Counted from the first letter of the stretch, positions 52,527 to 61,417 are shown. The stretch: DNA of 64,000 bases from Verrucosispora sp. NA02020 (GCF_013364215.1 NZ_CP054923.1:6696001-6760000), one strand, 5' to 3'. Numbers and translations: made by a program. Notes: a model not told the origin generated them from the letters alone.

Positions 52527-53971
52527 ATGATCGCGAGTTGCGCGGCCATCGCCACCCCGATCGCCAGCACCAGCGGCCACGGGGTGCCCAGCAGGGCGTA
52601 GAGCAGGATCAGCACCGGTGCCACGCAGGCCCCGTAGACGGCGAACGCGAGCGTCCGGTCGGTGCGCCGCAGCACCGGCAGGACCGTCCGGGTCAGCCCG
52701 GGCAACCGCGACGCCTGCCGCCACACCACGAAGCCGCCGCCGGCTGCGGCCAGCACCGCCATCATGCGGGAGAAGCCGGACCCGGTGGCGGCCGAGCAGG
52801 CGACCAGCACGGCGGCGATCACCGACCATCCGGCGCCCCAGACGACGAGCTGCCGCAGCGCCGCCGGCACGGTGCGGTCGGCGATCGGACCCACCGGACC
52901 CGCGCCGCCCGGCGCGGCGAAGGGATCACCCTGGTACCCGCCGGCCGACCCGCTCTCGGACGGCCACGTCGGCGGCTCGTCCCGCCCGTCGGCGGACCGA
53001 CCGACGCCCTCCCCGGCCTGATTCGCGCCACCCTGACCCGGTCCGCCCTGGGCCCCGCCAGGCCCGCTCAGGCCGTCCGGCTGGCCGGTGACGGGGTCCG
53101 GCCGACCTGTCCCGCCCTGACCCGCCGTGGGCCAGCTCAGCCCGCCGGTGGGCCAACTCAGGCCGGTCTGACCCGCCGTCGGCCCGCCAGGCCCACTCTG
53201 GCCCGGTTTCCGCCCGTCCGGGGTCTCCGGGTCGTTCCGGGACTGGTCGAGACCGCTCAGGTCGTCCGGGACAGTGTCGGTCCGGTTCGGGTTGGTTCGC
53301 GTACCGTCGCGGCGGTTCGGGTCGTTCGACGGCAGGCTGGCCACCGCCGCCTCCGCGAGCTGTTCCAGCGTCGCGCTCCACCGGCGCTGCTCCAACCGCA
53401 GCACACCGACGTCGTCGCCCACCTCGGCCAGCCGGGGGTCCAGCCGCAGCGCCTCCCGGTAGGCGCGCTCGGCCAGGTCGTACATCTGCATGTTGGCCGC
53501 CACCAGGCCGAGCACCAGATGTGCCTGCGGCTCCTCGGGCGCCAGCTCCACCCCGTGCCAGGCCGCGTTCAGCGCCGGCTGTCCGTTGCGGGAGCCGGCC
53601 AGGATCGCCGCCGCGCTGCGCTGCGCGTACGCGTCCTCCGGCCCCAACGCCAGGATCTCGTCGGCGGTACGCGCGGCGTCTGCGTACCGTTCCAGGTCGC
53701 CCAGGGCCAGGCCCCGCACGACGAGTGGGGCGAGCTGTCCCGGCGCGGCTGCCACGGCGGTCTCGGCGGCGGTCAGCGCCTCGGCCGGGCGGCCTGCGGC
53801 CAGGTGCACCCGGGCCAGCATCGTCGACACCTCGACGGCGGCCGGGTCGAGGGCGAGGGCGAAACCCAGCTCGGCGGCGGCCTCGTCGTAACGGCCCAAT
53901 TCGCCGAGGAGGGTGGCGCGCTCCAGGTAGCCGTCGGCGGCGGGCGGATCGGTGGGGACGTCGGCGGACAT
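52508..53971 (-). CDS. TPR repeat membrane protein
   Basis: The 487-residue protein has four to five tetratricopeptide repeats in residues 15-200 (for example ATLLGELGRYDEAAAELGFA and YREALRLDPRLAEVGDDVGV), a low-complexity Gly/Pro/Asn linker of about 150 residues with short internal duplications (GLSWPTGGLSWPTAGQ), and a C-terminal membrane region of about four helices. TPRs bind other proteins in the cytoplasm; the partner is unknown. ATG at 53971 follows TAGGCT by 6 nt and is probably leaderless. Its end is next to ispF but transcription is in the same direction and separate. Confidence 0.78.
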   Translation of the reverse strand: MSADVPTDPPAADGYLERATLLGELGRYDEAAAELGFALALDPAAVEVSTMLARVHLAAGRPAEALTAAETAVAAAPGQLAPLVVRGLALGDLERYADAARTADEILALGPEDAYAQRSAAAILAGSRNGQPALNAAWHGVELAPEEPQAHLVLGLVAANMQMYDLAERAYREALRLDPRLAEVGDDVGVLRLEQRRWSATLEQLAEAAVASLPSNDPNRRDGTRTNPNRTDTVPDDLSGLDQSRNDPETPDGRKPGQSGPGGPTAGQTGLSWPTGGLSWPTAGQGGTGRPDPVTGQPDGLSGPGGAQGGPGQGGANQAGEGVGRSADGRDEPPTWPSESGSAGGYQGDPFAAPGGAGPVGPIADRTVPAALRQLVVWGAGWSVIAAVLVACSAATGSGFSRMMAVLAAAGGGFVVWRQASRLPGLTRTVLPVLRRTDRTLAFAVYGACVAPVLILLYALLGTPWPLVLAIGVAMAAQLAIITRPVA

Positions 53972-53980
53972 CGCGCGAGC

Positions 53981-54460
53981 CTAGCTCGCCTGCTCGTGGA
54001 CCAGGGCCACCGCGATGCCGGCGAGCCCCTCACCGCGCCCGGTGAAGCCCAGGCCGTCGGTGGTGGCGGCGGAGACGGTGACCGGTGCGCCGACCGCCTC
54101 GGAGAGCACCCGCTCGGCCTCCGCGCGACGCGGGCCGATCTTCGGGCGTACGCCCACCACCTGCACCGACACGTTGCCGATGGCGAAACCGGCGGCCCGG
54201 ACCCGACGGGCCGACTCGGTCAGCAGCGCCACCCCGCTGGCACCCGCCCACTCGGGCTGGTCCACTCCGAAGTTGGCGCCCAGATCACCGAGACCGGCGG
54301 CGGAGAGCAACGCGTTGCAGGCGGCGTGGGCGGCGACGTCCGCGTCCGAGTGCCCCGCCAGGCCATCCTGGTCGGGCCAGTGCAGACCGGCCACCCAACA
54401 CGGCCGACCAGCCTCGAAGGCGTGCACGTCGGTGCCGATGGCCACCCGAGGAACGATCAT
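53981..54460 (-). CDS. ispF: 2-C-methyl-D-erythritol 2,4-cyclodiphosphate synthase
   Basis: The 159-residue enzyme cyclises CDP-methylerythritol phosphate in the MEP isoprenoid pathway. Zinc ligands fit D11 and H13 (GTDVHAFE) and H45 ([10 protein letters not shown]), and [13 protein letters not shown] is the conserved C-terminal loop. The ATG lies 6 nt past TACCCT, so it may have its own leaderless message besides being downstream of ispD by 16 bp. The isoprenoid units could feed the UbiA cluster at 58-62 kb. Confidence 0.95.
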   Translation of the reverse strand: MIVPRVAIGTDVHAFEAGRPCWVAGLHWPDQDGLAGHSDADVAAHAACNALLSAAGLGDLGANFGVDQPEWAGASGVALLTESARRVRAAGFAIGNVSVQVVGVRPKIGPRRAEAERVLSEAVGAPVTVSAATTDGLGFTGRGEGLAGIAVALVHEQAS

Positions 54461-54476
54461 GAAACGAGGGTACGCG

Positions 54477-55172
54477 CTAGGCGCCGACGGAGAGCAGGTG
54501 CTCGGCCAGCGCCAGGTCGAAGGGCCGGGTGATCTTCAGGGCGTGATCCGACCCGGGTACGCAGTACACCGGTGTCCCGCGCTTCTCGACCAGCCCGGCA
54601 TCGTCGGTGAGCGGGTCACCGGCGGCGGCGTGCGCGTCGGTCAGCACCGCCCGGCGGAAGCCCTGCGGGGTCTGCACGGCCCGCAACGCGGCCCGGTCGA
54701 CGGTGCCGAGCACCACCTCGCCCGCGTCGACCTCCTTGATCGTGTCGACCACCGGCAGCACGGGGATCACCGCGTCGTGACCGGTCCGGACCGCGGCGGC
54801 CACCGACTCCACGAGTGCCGGTGGGGTCAACGCACGGGCCGCGTCGTGCACCAGGACGATCTCGGGGCCGTCCGGCACGGCGGCCAGGGCGGCGGCCACC
54901 GACGCCTGCCGTTCCGCCCCGCCCGGCACCACCGTCACCGGCGCGACCGGGGCGAGCAGTTCGCGTACCGCCGCGACGTCGGCGACCGGGGCGGCCACCA
55001 CGATCGTGTGGACCGACGGGGCGGCGGCGAGCCGGCGGACCGCGTGCACCAGCAGCGGCTCGCCGGCCAACAGCCGGAGTGCCTTCGGACGGCCGGGCCC
55101 CAGGCGTACGCCGGCACCGGCCGCAGGCACGAGGACCGCGACGTCACCGCGCGGATTCAGCTGCGCGGTCAC
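54477..55172 (-). CDS. ispD: 2-C-methyl-D-erythritol 4-phosphate cytidylyltransferase
   Basis: This 231-residue enzyme joins CTP to methylerythritol phosphate. The CTP-binding loop [18 protein letters not shown], the [13 protein letters not shown] motif, [13 protein letters not shown] and [10 protein letters not shown] match IspD throughout. GTG at 55172 has GAGGA 7 nt upstream. It lies between carD and ispF, a conserved actinobacterial order. A downstream ispF gene on the same strand makes an operon likely. Confidence 0.95.
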   Translation of the reverse strand: MTAQLNPRGDVAVLVPAAGAGVRLGPGRPKALRLLAGEPLLVHAVRRLAAAPSVHTIVVAAPVADVAAVRELLAPVAPVTVVPGGAERQASVAAALAAVPDGPEIVLVHDAARALTPPALVESVAAAVRTGHDAVIPVLPVVDTIKEVDAGEVVLGTVDRAALRAVQTPQGFRRAVLTDAHAAAGDPLTDDAGLVEKRGTPVYCVPGSDHALKITRPFDLALAEHLLSVGA

Positions 55173-55228
55173 GTCGCGGTCCTCGATGGTTTCTTCGCTA
55201 CGAAGTGGGTACGACGATGCTGTGCGGA

Positions 55229-55714
55229 CTAGGCCTCGGTCAGCACCTTGTCGAGCAGCGTCTCCGCCTCGTCCTTGGTGCTCTTCTCGGCCAGCGCGAC
55301 CTCGCCGACGAGAATGTCGCGGGCCTTGGCGAGCATCCGCTTCTCACCTGCGGACAACCCGCGCTCCCGCTCCCGGCGCCACAGGTCACGCACGACCTCG
55401 GCCACCTTCAGCGGGTTACCGGAGGCCAGCTTCTCCAGATTTGCCTTGTAACGTCGCGACCAGTTGGTCGGCTCCTCGGTGTGCGGAGCCCGGAGAACGT
55501 CGAAGACCTTGCCGAGACCCTCTTCGCCGACCACCTCGCGCACACCCACGATCTCGGCGTTCTCGGCGGGCACCCGGACCGTCAGGTCACCCTGCGCGAC
55601 CCTCAGGACGAGGTACTGCTTCGGCTCGCCCTTGATGACCCGAGTCTCGATTGCCTCGATGAGTGCGGCCCCGTGGTGGGGGTAAACAACGGTCTCGCCG
55701 ACACTGAAAACCAT
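55229..55714 (-). CDS. carD: CarD family RNA polymerase-binding regulator
   Basis: The 161-residue protein matches actinobacterial CarD in length: an N-terminal RNA polymerase interaction domain ([20 protein letters not shown] then AI) and a helical C-terminal DNA-binding domain with the key W in [20 protein letters not shown]. CarD stabilises the open promoter complex at rRNA and many housekeeping promoters. A purine run AAAGGGG stands 10 nt before the ATG, and a TACCCT box about 28 nt upstream may be its -10. It begins the carD-ispD-ispF group. Confidence 0.95.
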   Translation of the reverse strand: MVFSVGETVVYPHHGAALIEAIETRVIKGEPKQYLVLRVAQGDLTVRVPAENAEIVGVREVVGEEGLGKVFDVLRAPHTEEPTNWSRRYKANLEKLASGNPLKVAEVVRDLWRRERERGLSAGEKRMLAKARDILVGEVALAEKSTKDEAETLLDKVLTEA

Positions 55715-56111
55715 AGGTTCGAAACCCCTTTCGCTGTGTCTAGGGTAACACGCTCAGGCACCGATGTCTCACCGCTGTCCTGACCGTTGGCGCAGCTCAG
55801 GGGCCCTGTGAGAGGTATTTCTTCGGCTTGACAGACCGCCCAAACAATGATTTGACCACTCTGCGTAATCAGAAGATGACCCCCGGACGTCGTCCGGTGA
55901 GGAACATCGAAGATCACGACTGGCATCGCACATCAGGGCCTACGCCACCCGCCCTATGATATCCCGCCGTTGCGGAGTGTGGGCAGCGGTAGCGGGACCC
56001 GGGCCTGGTACGGGACGCTGGAGGGTGCCCGCGCACGCGCACCCGCGACGGTCGAGAGCGACCGGCGAGAGGGTGGTGAAGGCAGCGCGGGAACCGTCCG
56101 AGGGGGTGGTG
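55715..56111. other. 397-bp divergent promoter region, no gene
   Basis: Between carD and the plus-strand membrane protein no convincing coding sequence is seen. The left part holds the carD promoter (TACCCT on the minus strand, 55747-55742). On the plus strand TATGAT at 55955-55960 is a plausible -10 without a good -35. Plus-strand frames from 55956 to the chosen start have no family features. Confidence 0.4.
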
Positions 56112-56792
56112 ATGGACAAGGCCGACGCCGACGGTCCCGGGTTGCCCGACCTGCCGCCCGAGTGGGGCCGGGTGGTCGTACCCGACGATGCCGCCGCGCT
56201 CGCGGACGAGGCCGAAGAGCTACGCCGGGAGCTGCGCGGCCGAGCCGCCGGGTACGCCCGCCGGTGGCGTCCGTCCGCGTTGCCCGTGCTCGCGCTGCTG
56301 CTCGCCGTCGTGGCGACCGTCGCCGGTCTGGCCGCCGCCACCTGGCCCCGCACCGGCCGCTCGCCCGGACCGACCACCAGCAGCACCCCCGACCCGGCAC
56401 CGGTCCGGCTCACCGGCCGGTCACTGCCCGCACTGGACCTGGTCGACGGCGGGCAGGCCCCGGTGCCGCTACGCGGCCTGGTGCCGACCGTGGTGCTGCT
56501 GGTCGACGGCTGCGCCTGCCCGGAGCGGGTCGCCGAGGCAGCGGCGGCGGCACCGCCCGGAGTGAGCGTGGTCACCGTCGCCACCACCCGCCCCCGGGCC
56601 GCGCCGCCCGGCACCGCCGTCCGCGCGCTGGCCGACCCGGCCGGCGGCCTCCGCGACTTCCTGCACCTGCCGGCCCGGTCGGACACCGTGACCGCCCTGC
56701 TCGCCGACCGCACCGGCCGGGTCGTCCTGGTCGTGCCCGAGCTCGGCTCCCTCACCGACTACCAGGCCGAACTGGCCCGCCTGGCGGGCTGA
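56112..56792 (+). CDS. Membrane-anchored protein with thioredoxin-like outer domain
   Basis: The 226-residue protein has an acidic cytoplasmic N-terminus, one membrane segment (ALPVLALLLAVVATVAGLAA) and an outer domain. The strand VPTVVLLVDGCACPERV followed by VSVVTVATTR and the late TALLADRTGRVVLVVPELG resembles a thioredoxin/TlpA fold, with CAC in place of CxxC. Redox activity is therefore doubtful. The ATG at 56112 was chosen; GTG codons at 56106 and 56109 are alternatives behind the same GAGG. It converges on the paralog pair. Confidence 0.55.
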   Translation: MDKADADGPGLPDLPPEWGRVVVPDDAAALADEAEELRRELRGRAAGYARRWRPSALPVLALLLAVVATVAGLAAATWPRTGRSPGPTTSSTPDPAPVRLTGRSLPALDLVDGGQAPVPLRGLVPTVVLLVDGCACPERVAEAAAAAPPGVSVVTVATTRPRAAPPGTAVRALADPAGGLRDFLHLPARSDTVTALLADRTGRVVLVVPELGSLTDYQAELARLAG

Positions 56793-56824
56793 CCGACCGC
56801 GCCTCGCAGAGCCGACCGGTGAGT

Positions 56825-56851
56825 CGGTGGCCGGACCCGACCCGGCCACCG
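56825..56851. terminator. Hairpin between convergent genes
   Basis: Perfect 10-bp arms CGGTGGCCGG / CCGGCCACCG with a 7-nt loop, midway between the thioredoxin-like gene and the first tandem paralog. Confidence 0.6.
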
Positions 56852-56884
56852 CCGCGATACCCAGCCTGGCCTGCACGACCGATG

Positions 56885-57574
56885 TCAGGACCGGGAGACC
56901 AGGCGGGCCACCAGTTGGGCCTGCGCCGCCTCGCCGGGATGGAACGTGACCCGCAGCGGGCCACCGGCAGCGGTGATCCCGATCGTCGACACCGCCCCCG
57001 TGCACTCGACCCGGTGTGGGTAGAACGCACCCCGGGCACCGTCGACGGCGACGTTGACGTCGCCCGAGCCGGTGCAACTGACGCGCAACACCAACTGGTC
57101 ACCGTCGGCGGCCCGAGCCGTACGGACCACGGGCTCCTCCGGGCGCAACACCGATCGGTCGAACCACACCACGTTGCCGCCGCCTCCCCGGCGCCGGCCC
57201 GACTCTCCGGTCTCGGGAGCGCTGACGTCACCCGAACCCGCCCCGGCCAGCACGCGCACCTTGTCGCCATCCATTTCGAGCACGAGCGAGGAACCGGTGG
57301 CCGGATCCACCCAGAACGACGCCCCGGTAGCTGGATCCACCCGGAACGTCGCCGTCACCTCTGGTTGGGGCGAGTCGGTACCGCGATACTGCCGGGCCCC
57401 GGTGAGCGGATCCACCCGCCAGCCGGTCGCCTGGGAAACGCTGCTGGGCCCGGCCCCGACACCCGACCCGGTCGGTGCGGTCGCCTGCCACCACACGCCA
57501 CCGGCAGCCAGCGCCACCACCCCCACACCGGCCAGCAGGACACCTCGGAGCCGATGGCGGGGATCGTCATGCAT
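56885..57574 (-). CDS. Membrane-anchored protein of unknown function, paralog 1
   Basis: The 229-residue protein has a short basic start (MHDDPRHRLRGVLLAGVGVV) leading into one membrane helix, then a low-complexity middle with three VDPATGA/S-like repeats and a conserved C-terminal domain (RVSCTGSGDVNVAVDGAR, a second Cys in RVECTGAVST). It is a tandem paralog of the gene at 57602. ATG at 57574 lies 7 nt past TACTCT, so it is probably leaderless with its own promoter. No known family was recognised. Confidence 0.55.
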   Translation of the reverse strand: MHDDPRHRLRGVLLAGVGVVALAAGGVWWQATAPTGSGVGAGPSSVSQATGWRVDPLTGARQYRGTDSPQPEVTATFRVDPATGASFWVDPATGSSLVLEMDGDKVRVLAGAGSGDVSAPETGESGRRRGGGGNVVWFDRSVLRPEEPVVRTARAADGDQLVLRVSCTGSGDVNVAVDGARGAFYPHRVECTGAVSTIGITAAGGPLRVTFHPGEAAQAQLVARLVSRS

Positions 57575-57601
57575 GCCGAGAAGAGTAGAGGCCCGAACGG
57601 C

Positions 57602-58204
57602 TCAGGACGGCGCGATCAGGCGGGCCTCCAGGTGCAACGGCTCCGCACCGGCGGTGGAGAACGAGATGCGTACCGGGCCGCCGGTGCCGGTCACCTCCGT
57701 CGTGGCCACCGCACTGTCGCAGCCGATCGTGATCGGGTCCGCCGCCCGTGCTCCGTCGACCGTCACCAACAGGTCTCCCGGCCCGACGCACCGGAAGCGG
57801 AGCCGGAACGACTCGCCGTACCCGATCGGGGCCTGTCGGACCACCGACGCACCCTCGCTGAGCTTCGTCGACTCGGTCCACACCACGTTCTGGACCTCCG
57901 CCCGTCGTACGCTCCGATGGCCGGCGTCGGACGAGGCGTCCGCCGGGCCGTCGGGCGGCGCGTACGCCCGGTCGGGAGAGACCGAGACGACGGAGCCGGT
58001 GCGCGAGTCGAGTACGCTCATCCTCGCTCCGGGCGCCGTCCGCCACGTCGTCGCGTGCCTGACCGCGGCACCGGAACCGATCGACACCGTGGTGCTCGGG
58101 GTCGGTGCCTGCGTCTGCCACCACCAGCCCCCGAGCACCAGCGCGACCGCACCGATCCCGGCGAGCAGAGCGCCGCGCAGCCGATGAACCGGATCGACGT
58201 GCAT
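57602..58204 (-). CDS. Membrane-anchored protein of unknown function, paralog 2
   Basis: The 200-residue protein parallels its neighbour: MHVDPVHRLRGALLAGIGAV start and helix, a variable linker, then RFRCVGPGDLLVTVDGAR with a second Cys in PITIGCDSAVATT. The two Cys are conserved between the paralogs and may form a disulfide outside the membrane. ATG at 58204 follows TACCCT by 7 nt. Both genes appear to have their own promoters, so the duplication copied the promoter too. Confidence 0.55.
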   Translation of the reverse strand: MHVDPVHRLRGALLAGIGAVALVLGGWWWQTQAPTPSTTVSIGSGAAVRHATTWRTAPGARMSVLDSRTGSVVSVSPDRAYAPPDGPADASSDAGHRSVRRAEVQNVVWTESTKLSEGASVVRQAPIGYGESFRLRFRCVGPGDLLVTVDGARAADPITIGCDSAVATTEVTGTGGPVRISFSTAGAEPLHLEARLIAPS

Positions 58205-58230
58205 GAGTTCCAGGGTAGCCGCCCGCCCGG

Positions 58231-59280
58231 TCAGATGTGCCGTTCCAGCAGCACCGCGTAGAGAGTCAGACCGGGTCCGAAGGCGAGCATCACCACCCGG
58301 CGGGGCGAGGGCGCGGCCCGCATCAGACGGTCGAGGATCAGCAGCACCGTCGGGGACGAGCAGTTGCCGTGCTCGTCCAGCGTCGCCCGGGACGCCGCCA
58401 ACCCGGTCGGCGGCAGCTCCAGTTCGCGCTCCACCACGTTGAGGATGCGCGGGCCGCCCGGGTGCACCGCCCAGCCGTCCACCCCGGACACCGTGGCGCC
58501 GTGCCGGGCCAGCAGGTCCTCCACCAACCCGCGTACGTGGGTCGACAGCACCTGCGGCACCTTCGGCGAGAGCCCCATCCGGAAGCCGGTGTCGGTCACG
58601 TCCCACGTCATGTGGTCGGCGGTGGAGGTGTCGGTGACCGAGGTGACCTCGCGTACCGCGTACCCCCGGCCACCGGGCAGGAGCACGGCGGCGACGGCGG
58701 CGTCCGAGAAGAGCGCGTGGGAGACGATCTGCTGGGTGTCCACCCGGGCCGACGAGGGTTGCAGGTGCAGGCTGGTCAACTCGGCGCAGAGCAGCAGCGC
58801 CGGGCGGCCCCGGGAGACCACGAAGTCACTCGCCGCACCCAACCCGGGCAGGGCCGCGTAGCACCCCATGTGACCGACGAACATCCGCTGCGTCGTCGGG
58901 GACATACCCAGGTCACGGGCGAGCAGGATGTCCAGCCCCGGGGTGGCGTACCCGGTGCAGGAGCAGACCACGAAAAGACCGACGTCCCCGGCGTCCAGGC
59001 CGGCCGAGGTCAGCGCACGGCCGACCGCCTCCTTGCCCAGCGGCAGCGCCTCCACCTGGTAGCGGCGCATCCGCCGCTCGGTCGGCCAGTCCGAGACGTC
59101 CTCGATCAGCGGACTCACCGCCGCCTGCCGGCAGGTCACCCCCGAGTTCGCGAAGATCCGCTCGGCGAGCGCCCGGGTGGTGCCGGAGTAGTGCCGGGAG
59201 AAGAACTTGTCCCATAGTTCCTGCTGGTCGGCCGAGGGCGGATGAGCCGTACCCACACCCGCGATCACCGGTACGGTCAC
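58231..59280 (-). CDS. Type III polyketide synthase
   Basis: The 349-residue enzyme has the catalytic triad C140 (VGHMGCYAALPGL), H273 (WAVHPGGPRIL) and N306 (DEHGNCSSPT) and the C-terminal GPGLTLYAVLL. It builds a short polyketide from acyl- and malonyl-CoA and cyclises it, here probably an alkylresorcinol or alkylpyrone. The GTG at 59280 has GGAAGG 7 nt upstream; the open frame extends further only as overlap with the neighbour. It lies 34 bp after the flavoprotein gene, in an apparent operon with it and the methyltransferase. Confidence 0.92.
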   Translation of the reverse strand: MTVPVIAGVGTAHPPSADQQELWDKFFSRHYSGTTRALAERIFANSGVTCRQAAVSPLIEDVSDWPTERRMRRYQVEALPLGKEAVGRALTSAGLDAGDVGLFVVCSCTGYATPGLDILLARDLGMSPTTQRMFVGHMGCYAALPGLGAASDFVVSRGRPALLLCAELTSLHLQPSSARVDTQQIVSHALFSDAAVAAVLLPGGRGYAVREVTSVTDTSTADHMTWDVTDTGFRMGLSPKVPQVLSTHVRGLVEDLLARHGATVSGVDGWAVHPGGPRILNVVERELELPPTGLAASRATLDEHGNCSSPTVLLILDRLMRAAPSPRRVVMLAFGPGLTLYAVLLERHI

Positions 59281-59314
59281 CGTCCCACCTTCCGCTCGCT
59301 CGGGCTCCTCACGC

Positions 59315-60478
59315 TCACCAACGAGGAGCCGACCCGTCACGGTCCGGGTCACCGCCGAGCGCGGCGATCCCCAACCAGTCGGCGCAGACATCGGAGGTGG
59401 CCGGGTGCAGTGATCCGCAACGGGCGTCCCGGTAGAGGCGCTCCAACGGGTGACCACGCCGGGTGGCGGAGGTGCCGGCCGCCTCCAGCATGGACGCGGC
59501 AACCTCCGCCGCAGTCGTACCGGCCAGCAGCTTGGCCCGCCACACCCAGCGGTTCGTCTCGGCGTCACCCGGCGCCTCGTCCACCCGACGGGCCGCCTCG
59601 GTGACCGCGAGCTGCGCCGCCGCCACCGCCGCGTCGGCCCGCCCCAACCGGGCACGGACCGCCGGCAGATGCGTCAGACCCCGGGCGTGCAGGTGTTCCG
59701 CCGCCGCGTCGATCGACGCCTGCGCCACCCCGACGTAGACGGCGGCGTAGCTGGCCACCAGCCAGTGCGGCATCAGCTGGGCGACCACCAGGGCCAGGCC
59801 CTCCACCCCGCCGAGCAGCCGGTCGGCGGGCACGGTGACGTCCAGGTGCAGGTCGTGCGAGGCGGTCGCGCGCATGCCGAGCGCGTCCCAGGTCGGCTCG
59901 ACGGTCAGACCGTCACCGGCCGGGACCAGGAACTGCGAGACCACCGACGGGTCGGCCGCGCTCCGGGCCGCCACCAGGTAACCGTCGGCGTGACCGGCAC
60001 CCGAGCAGAAGGTCTTGCTGCCCTTGATCCGCCAGCCGCCGTCGACCGGCTCGTAGACCGTGGTGAGCTGGGACAACCGGGCACCGGCGCCGCGCTCGCT
60101 CATCGCGACCGCGTACCACGCGCCCTCGGCCGCCGCCCGCAGCAACCGGTCGCGGGCGGCGAGCGCCTCCTCCGGTACGCCCAACGCCTCGGCCAGTTCC
60201 TCGGTGACCGCGCCCAGGGCGCCGGTGACCGAGGCGTGCATGTTGAACACCAGCGCCGTGGCGCCGTTGCCCCGCGCCAGTTCGGTGGCGACGGCCGCGT
60301 ACCCGGCGAACGTCGCCCCGATGCCGCCCAGCTCGGCGGGGACCATCAGCCCGAACAGCCCGGCCGCACCGAGATCGGCGAAGTCGTCGACCGGGAACGA
60401 ACCGTCCCGGTCGTGCTCCGCCGCCCGGGCGGCCAGCCGGGGCGACAGCCTCCGCGCGGCGTCCCACGCTTCACTCAT
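59315..60478 (-). CDS. Acyl-CoA-dehydrogenase-fold flavoprotein of the type III PKS cluster
   Basis: The 387-residue protein has the three-part ACAD fold: helical start (AAGLFGLMVPAELGGIGATF), a middle beta domain (VAMSERGAGARLSQLTTVYE; KGSKTFCSGAGHADG) and a C-terminal helical bundle. The usual catalytic E in YEGT is replaced: the end reads RDARCGSLHPATSDVCADWL. This pattern is shared with ACAD-fold hydroxylases and monooxygenases, so ring hydroxylation of the polyketide product is likelier than fatty-acid oxidation. The ATG overlaps the stop of an 80-bp-repeat mini-ORF (ATGA). Confidence 0.8.
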   Translation of the reverse strand: MSEAWDAARRLSPRLAARAAEHDRDGSFPVDDFADLGAAGLFGLMVPAELGGIGATFAGYAAVATELARGNGATALVFNMHASVTGALGAVTEELAEALGVPEEALAARDRLLRAAAEGAWYAVAMSERGAGARLSQLTTVYEPVDGGWRIKGSKTFCSGAGHADGYLVAARSAADPSVVSQFLVPAGDGLTVEPTWDALGMRATASHDLHLDVTVPADRLLGGVEGLALVVAQLMPHWLVASYAAVYVGVAQASIDAAAEHLHARGLTHLPAVRARLGRADAAVAAAQLAVTEAARRVDEAPGDAETNRWVWRAKLLAGTTAAEVAASMLEAAGTSATRRGHPLERLYRDARCGSLHPATSDVCADWLGIAALGGDPDRDGSAPRW

Positions 60479-60558
60479 GCCGGCACTCCGCTGCGCTGCG
60501 TGCCGCCATGAGACACCCACGCACCGAGCCGACGACTCGCTCGCTGACGCTCGCTCAT
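60475..60558 (-). CDS. Leader mini-ORF, repeat copy 1
   Basis: 27 codons beginning MSERQRASRRLGAWVSHGG. Its TGA overlaps the start of the flavoprotein gene (ATGA), and its own ATG overlaps the stop of the next upstream copy. It lies within a tandem repeat; translation is unproven. Confidence 0.35.
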   Translation of the reverse strand: MSERQRASRRLGAWVSHGGTQRSGVPA

Positions 60559-60635
60559 GCCGGCACTCCGCTACGCTCCGCGCCGCCATGAGACACCCAC
60601 GCACCGAGCCGACGACTCGCTCGCTGACGCTCGCT
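60476..60635 (-). repeat. Two tandem 80-bp repeats upstream of the flavoprotein gene
   Basis: Units 60476-60555 and 60556-60635 differ at only a few bases near TGCGCTGCGTGC versus TACGCTCCGCGC. On the minus strand each begins ATGAGCGAGCGTCAGCGAGC. The flavoprotein gene start takes the place of a third unit. It is related to the repeat before the class I fumarase. Confidence 0.85.
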
Positions 60636-60638
60636 CAT
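60555..60638 (-). CDS. Leader mini-ORF, repeat copy 2
   Basis: A near-identical 27-codon ORF, one unit upstream. It ends in ATGA overlapping copy 1, so the two would be read in series before the flavoprotein. Confidence 0.3.
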   Translation of the reverse strand: MSERQRASRRLGAWVSHGGAERSGVPA

Positions 60639-60679
60639 GGAACCCCCTTCTCGGCTTCCCTTACCCCCGCCCGGACCGG

Positions 60680-61417
60680 CTACCCGCCGTACACCCCGCG
60701 TCCCTGGTAGAGCACGGCCGGCGAACCGGTCGGCACGATCCGCGGCGTCTGGCCGGGTGGGGTCGCCGCGCCGCGTACCTGCCGGAGCAGCCAGCGCAGC
60801 AGGCCCGGCACCGCCGGACGGACACCCCGGACCCGCAGGTCCACACCGTGCAGGGCGCACTCGGCCACCAGCTCACGATGGTCCACGAACAACCGTGGGT
60901 CGTGGATGCCGCGCGGCACGGTCGGCAGCCGTTCGGCGATGCGGACCGCGACCAGCCGACACAGCGCGGTGTCGTTGAGCGTGTCCAGCACCAGCAGCCC
61001 GCCGGGACGCAGCAGGCGACACGCCTGCGCCACCACGGCCCGCCAGTCGGGTACGTGTTCCAGCAGCTCACCGGCGGCCACCACGTCGGCGCAGCCGTCG
61101 ACGAGGGGCACCCGGGTGGCGTCGCCGTTGACCACCGTCACGCCGTGCGCGGCGGCCTGGTTCAGCGCGGAGCGGGTCAGGTCCACCCCCACGTGCCGGT
61201 AGCCCTTGCCGACCAGGTGCGGGGCGAGCAGACCGGCGCCGCACCCGAGGTCGACCAGGAGCGCGTCGGGCCGCGTCGCCGGTGGGACCATCGCCGCCCG
61301 CGCCTCGGCCAGCCAGTGCAGCATGGCGAACGCGCCGTCCGGTCGCCACCATTCGCCGGCCAGGTCGTCGTACTGACGCGGGTCGTTGCGGGGCAGGCTC
61401 AGGCCGGCGTCACGCAT
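60680..61417 (-). CDS. UbiG-like SAM-dependent methyltransferase
   Basis: This 245-residue class I methyltransferase starts with NDPRQYDDLAGEWWRPDGAF, typical of UbiG-type O-methyltransferases, then the SAM motif LLVDLGCGAGLLAPHL, acidic GVDLTRSAL, VNGDATRVPL and the post-motif LRPGGLLVLDTLND. It likely methylates a phenolic hydroxyl of the polyketide-derived ring. The ATG at 61417 stands 45 bp from the divergent prenyltransferase gene. It probably heads the three-gene operon methyltransferase - flavoprotein - polyketide synthase, although the tandem repeats separate it from the flavoprotein gene. Confidence 0.88.
   Translation of the reverse strand: MRDAGLSLPRNDPRQYDDLAGEWWRPDGAFAMLHWLAEARAAMVPPATRPDALLVDLGCGAGLLAPHLVGKGYRHVGVDLTRSALNQAAAHGVTVVNGDATRVPLVDGCADVVAAGELLEHVPDWRAVVAQACRLLRPGGLLVLDTLNDTALCRLVAVRIAERLPTVPRGIHDPRLFVDHRELVAECALHGVDLRVRGVRPAVPGLLRWLLRQVRGAATPPGQTPRIVPTGSPAVLYQGRGVYGG

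Noticed and set aside
55956..56111. Longer N-terminus for the thioredoxin-like protein
   Set aside because: The added residues are R/A/G-rich without features, and a ribosome site supports the start near 56112.
60476..60635. CRISPR or transposon terminal repeats
   Set aside because: The 80-bp units abut with no spacers, and no cas, transposase or integrase gene is present in the window.
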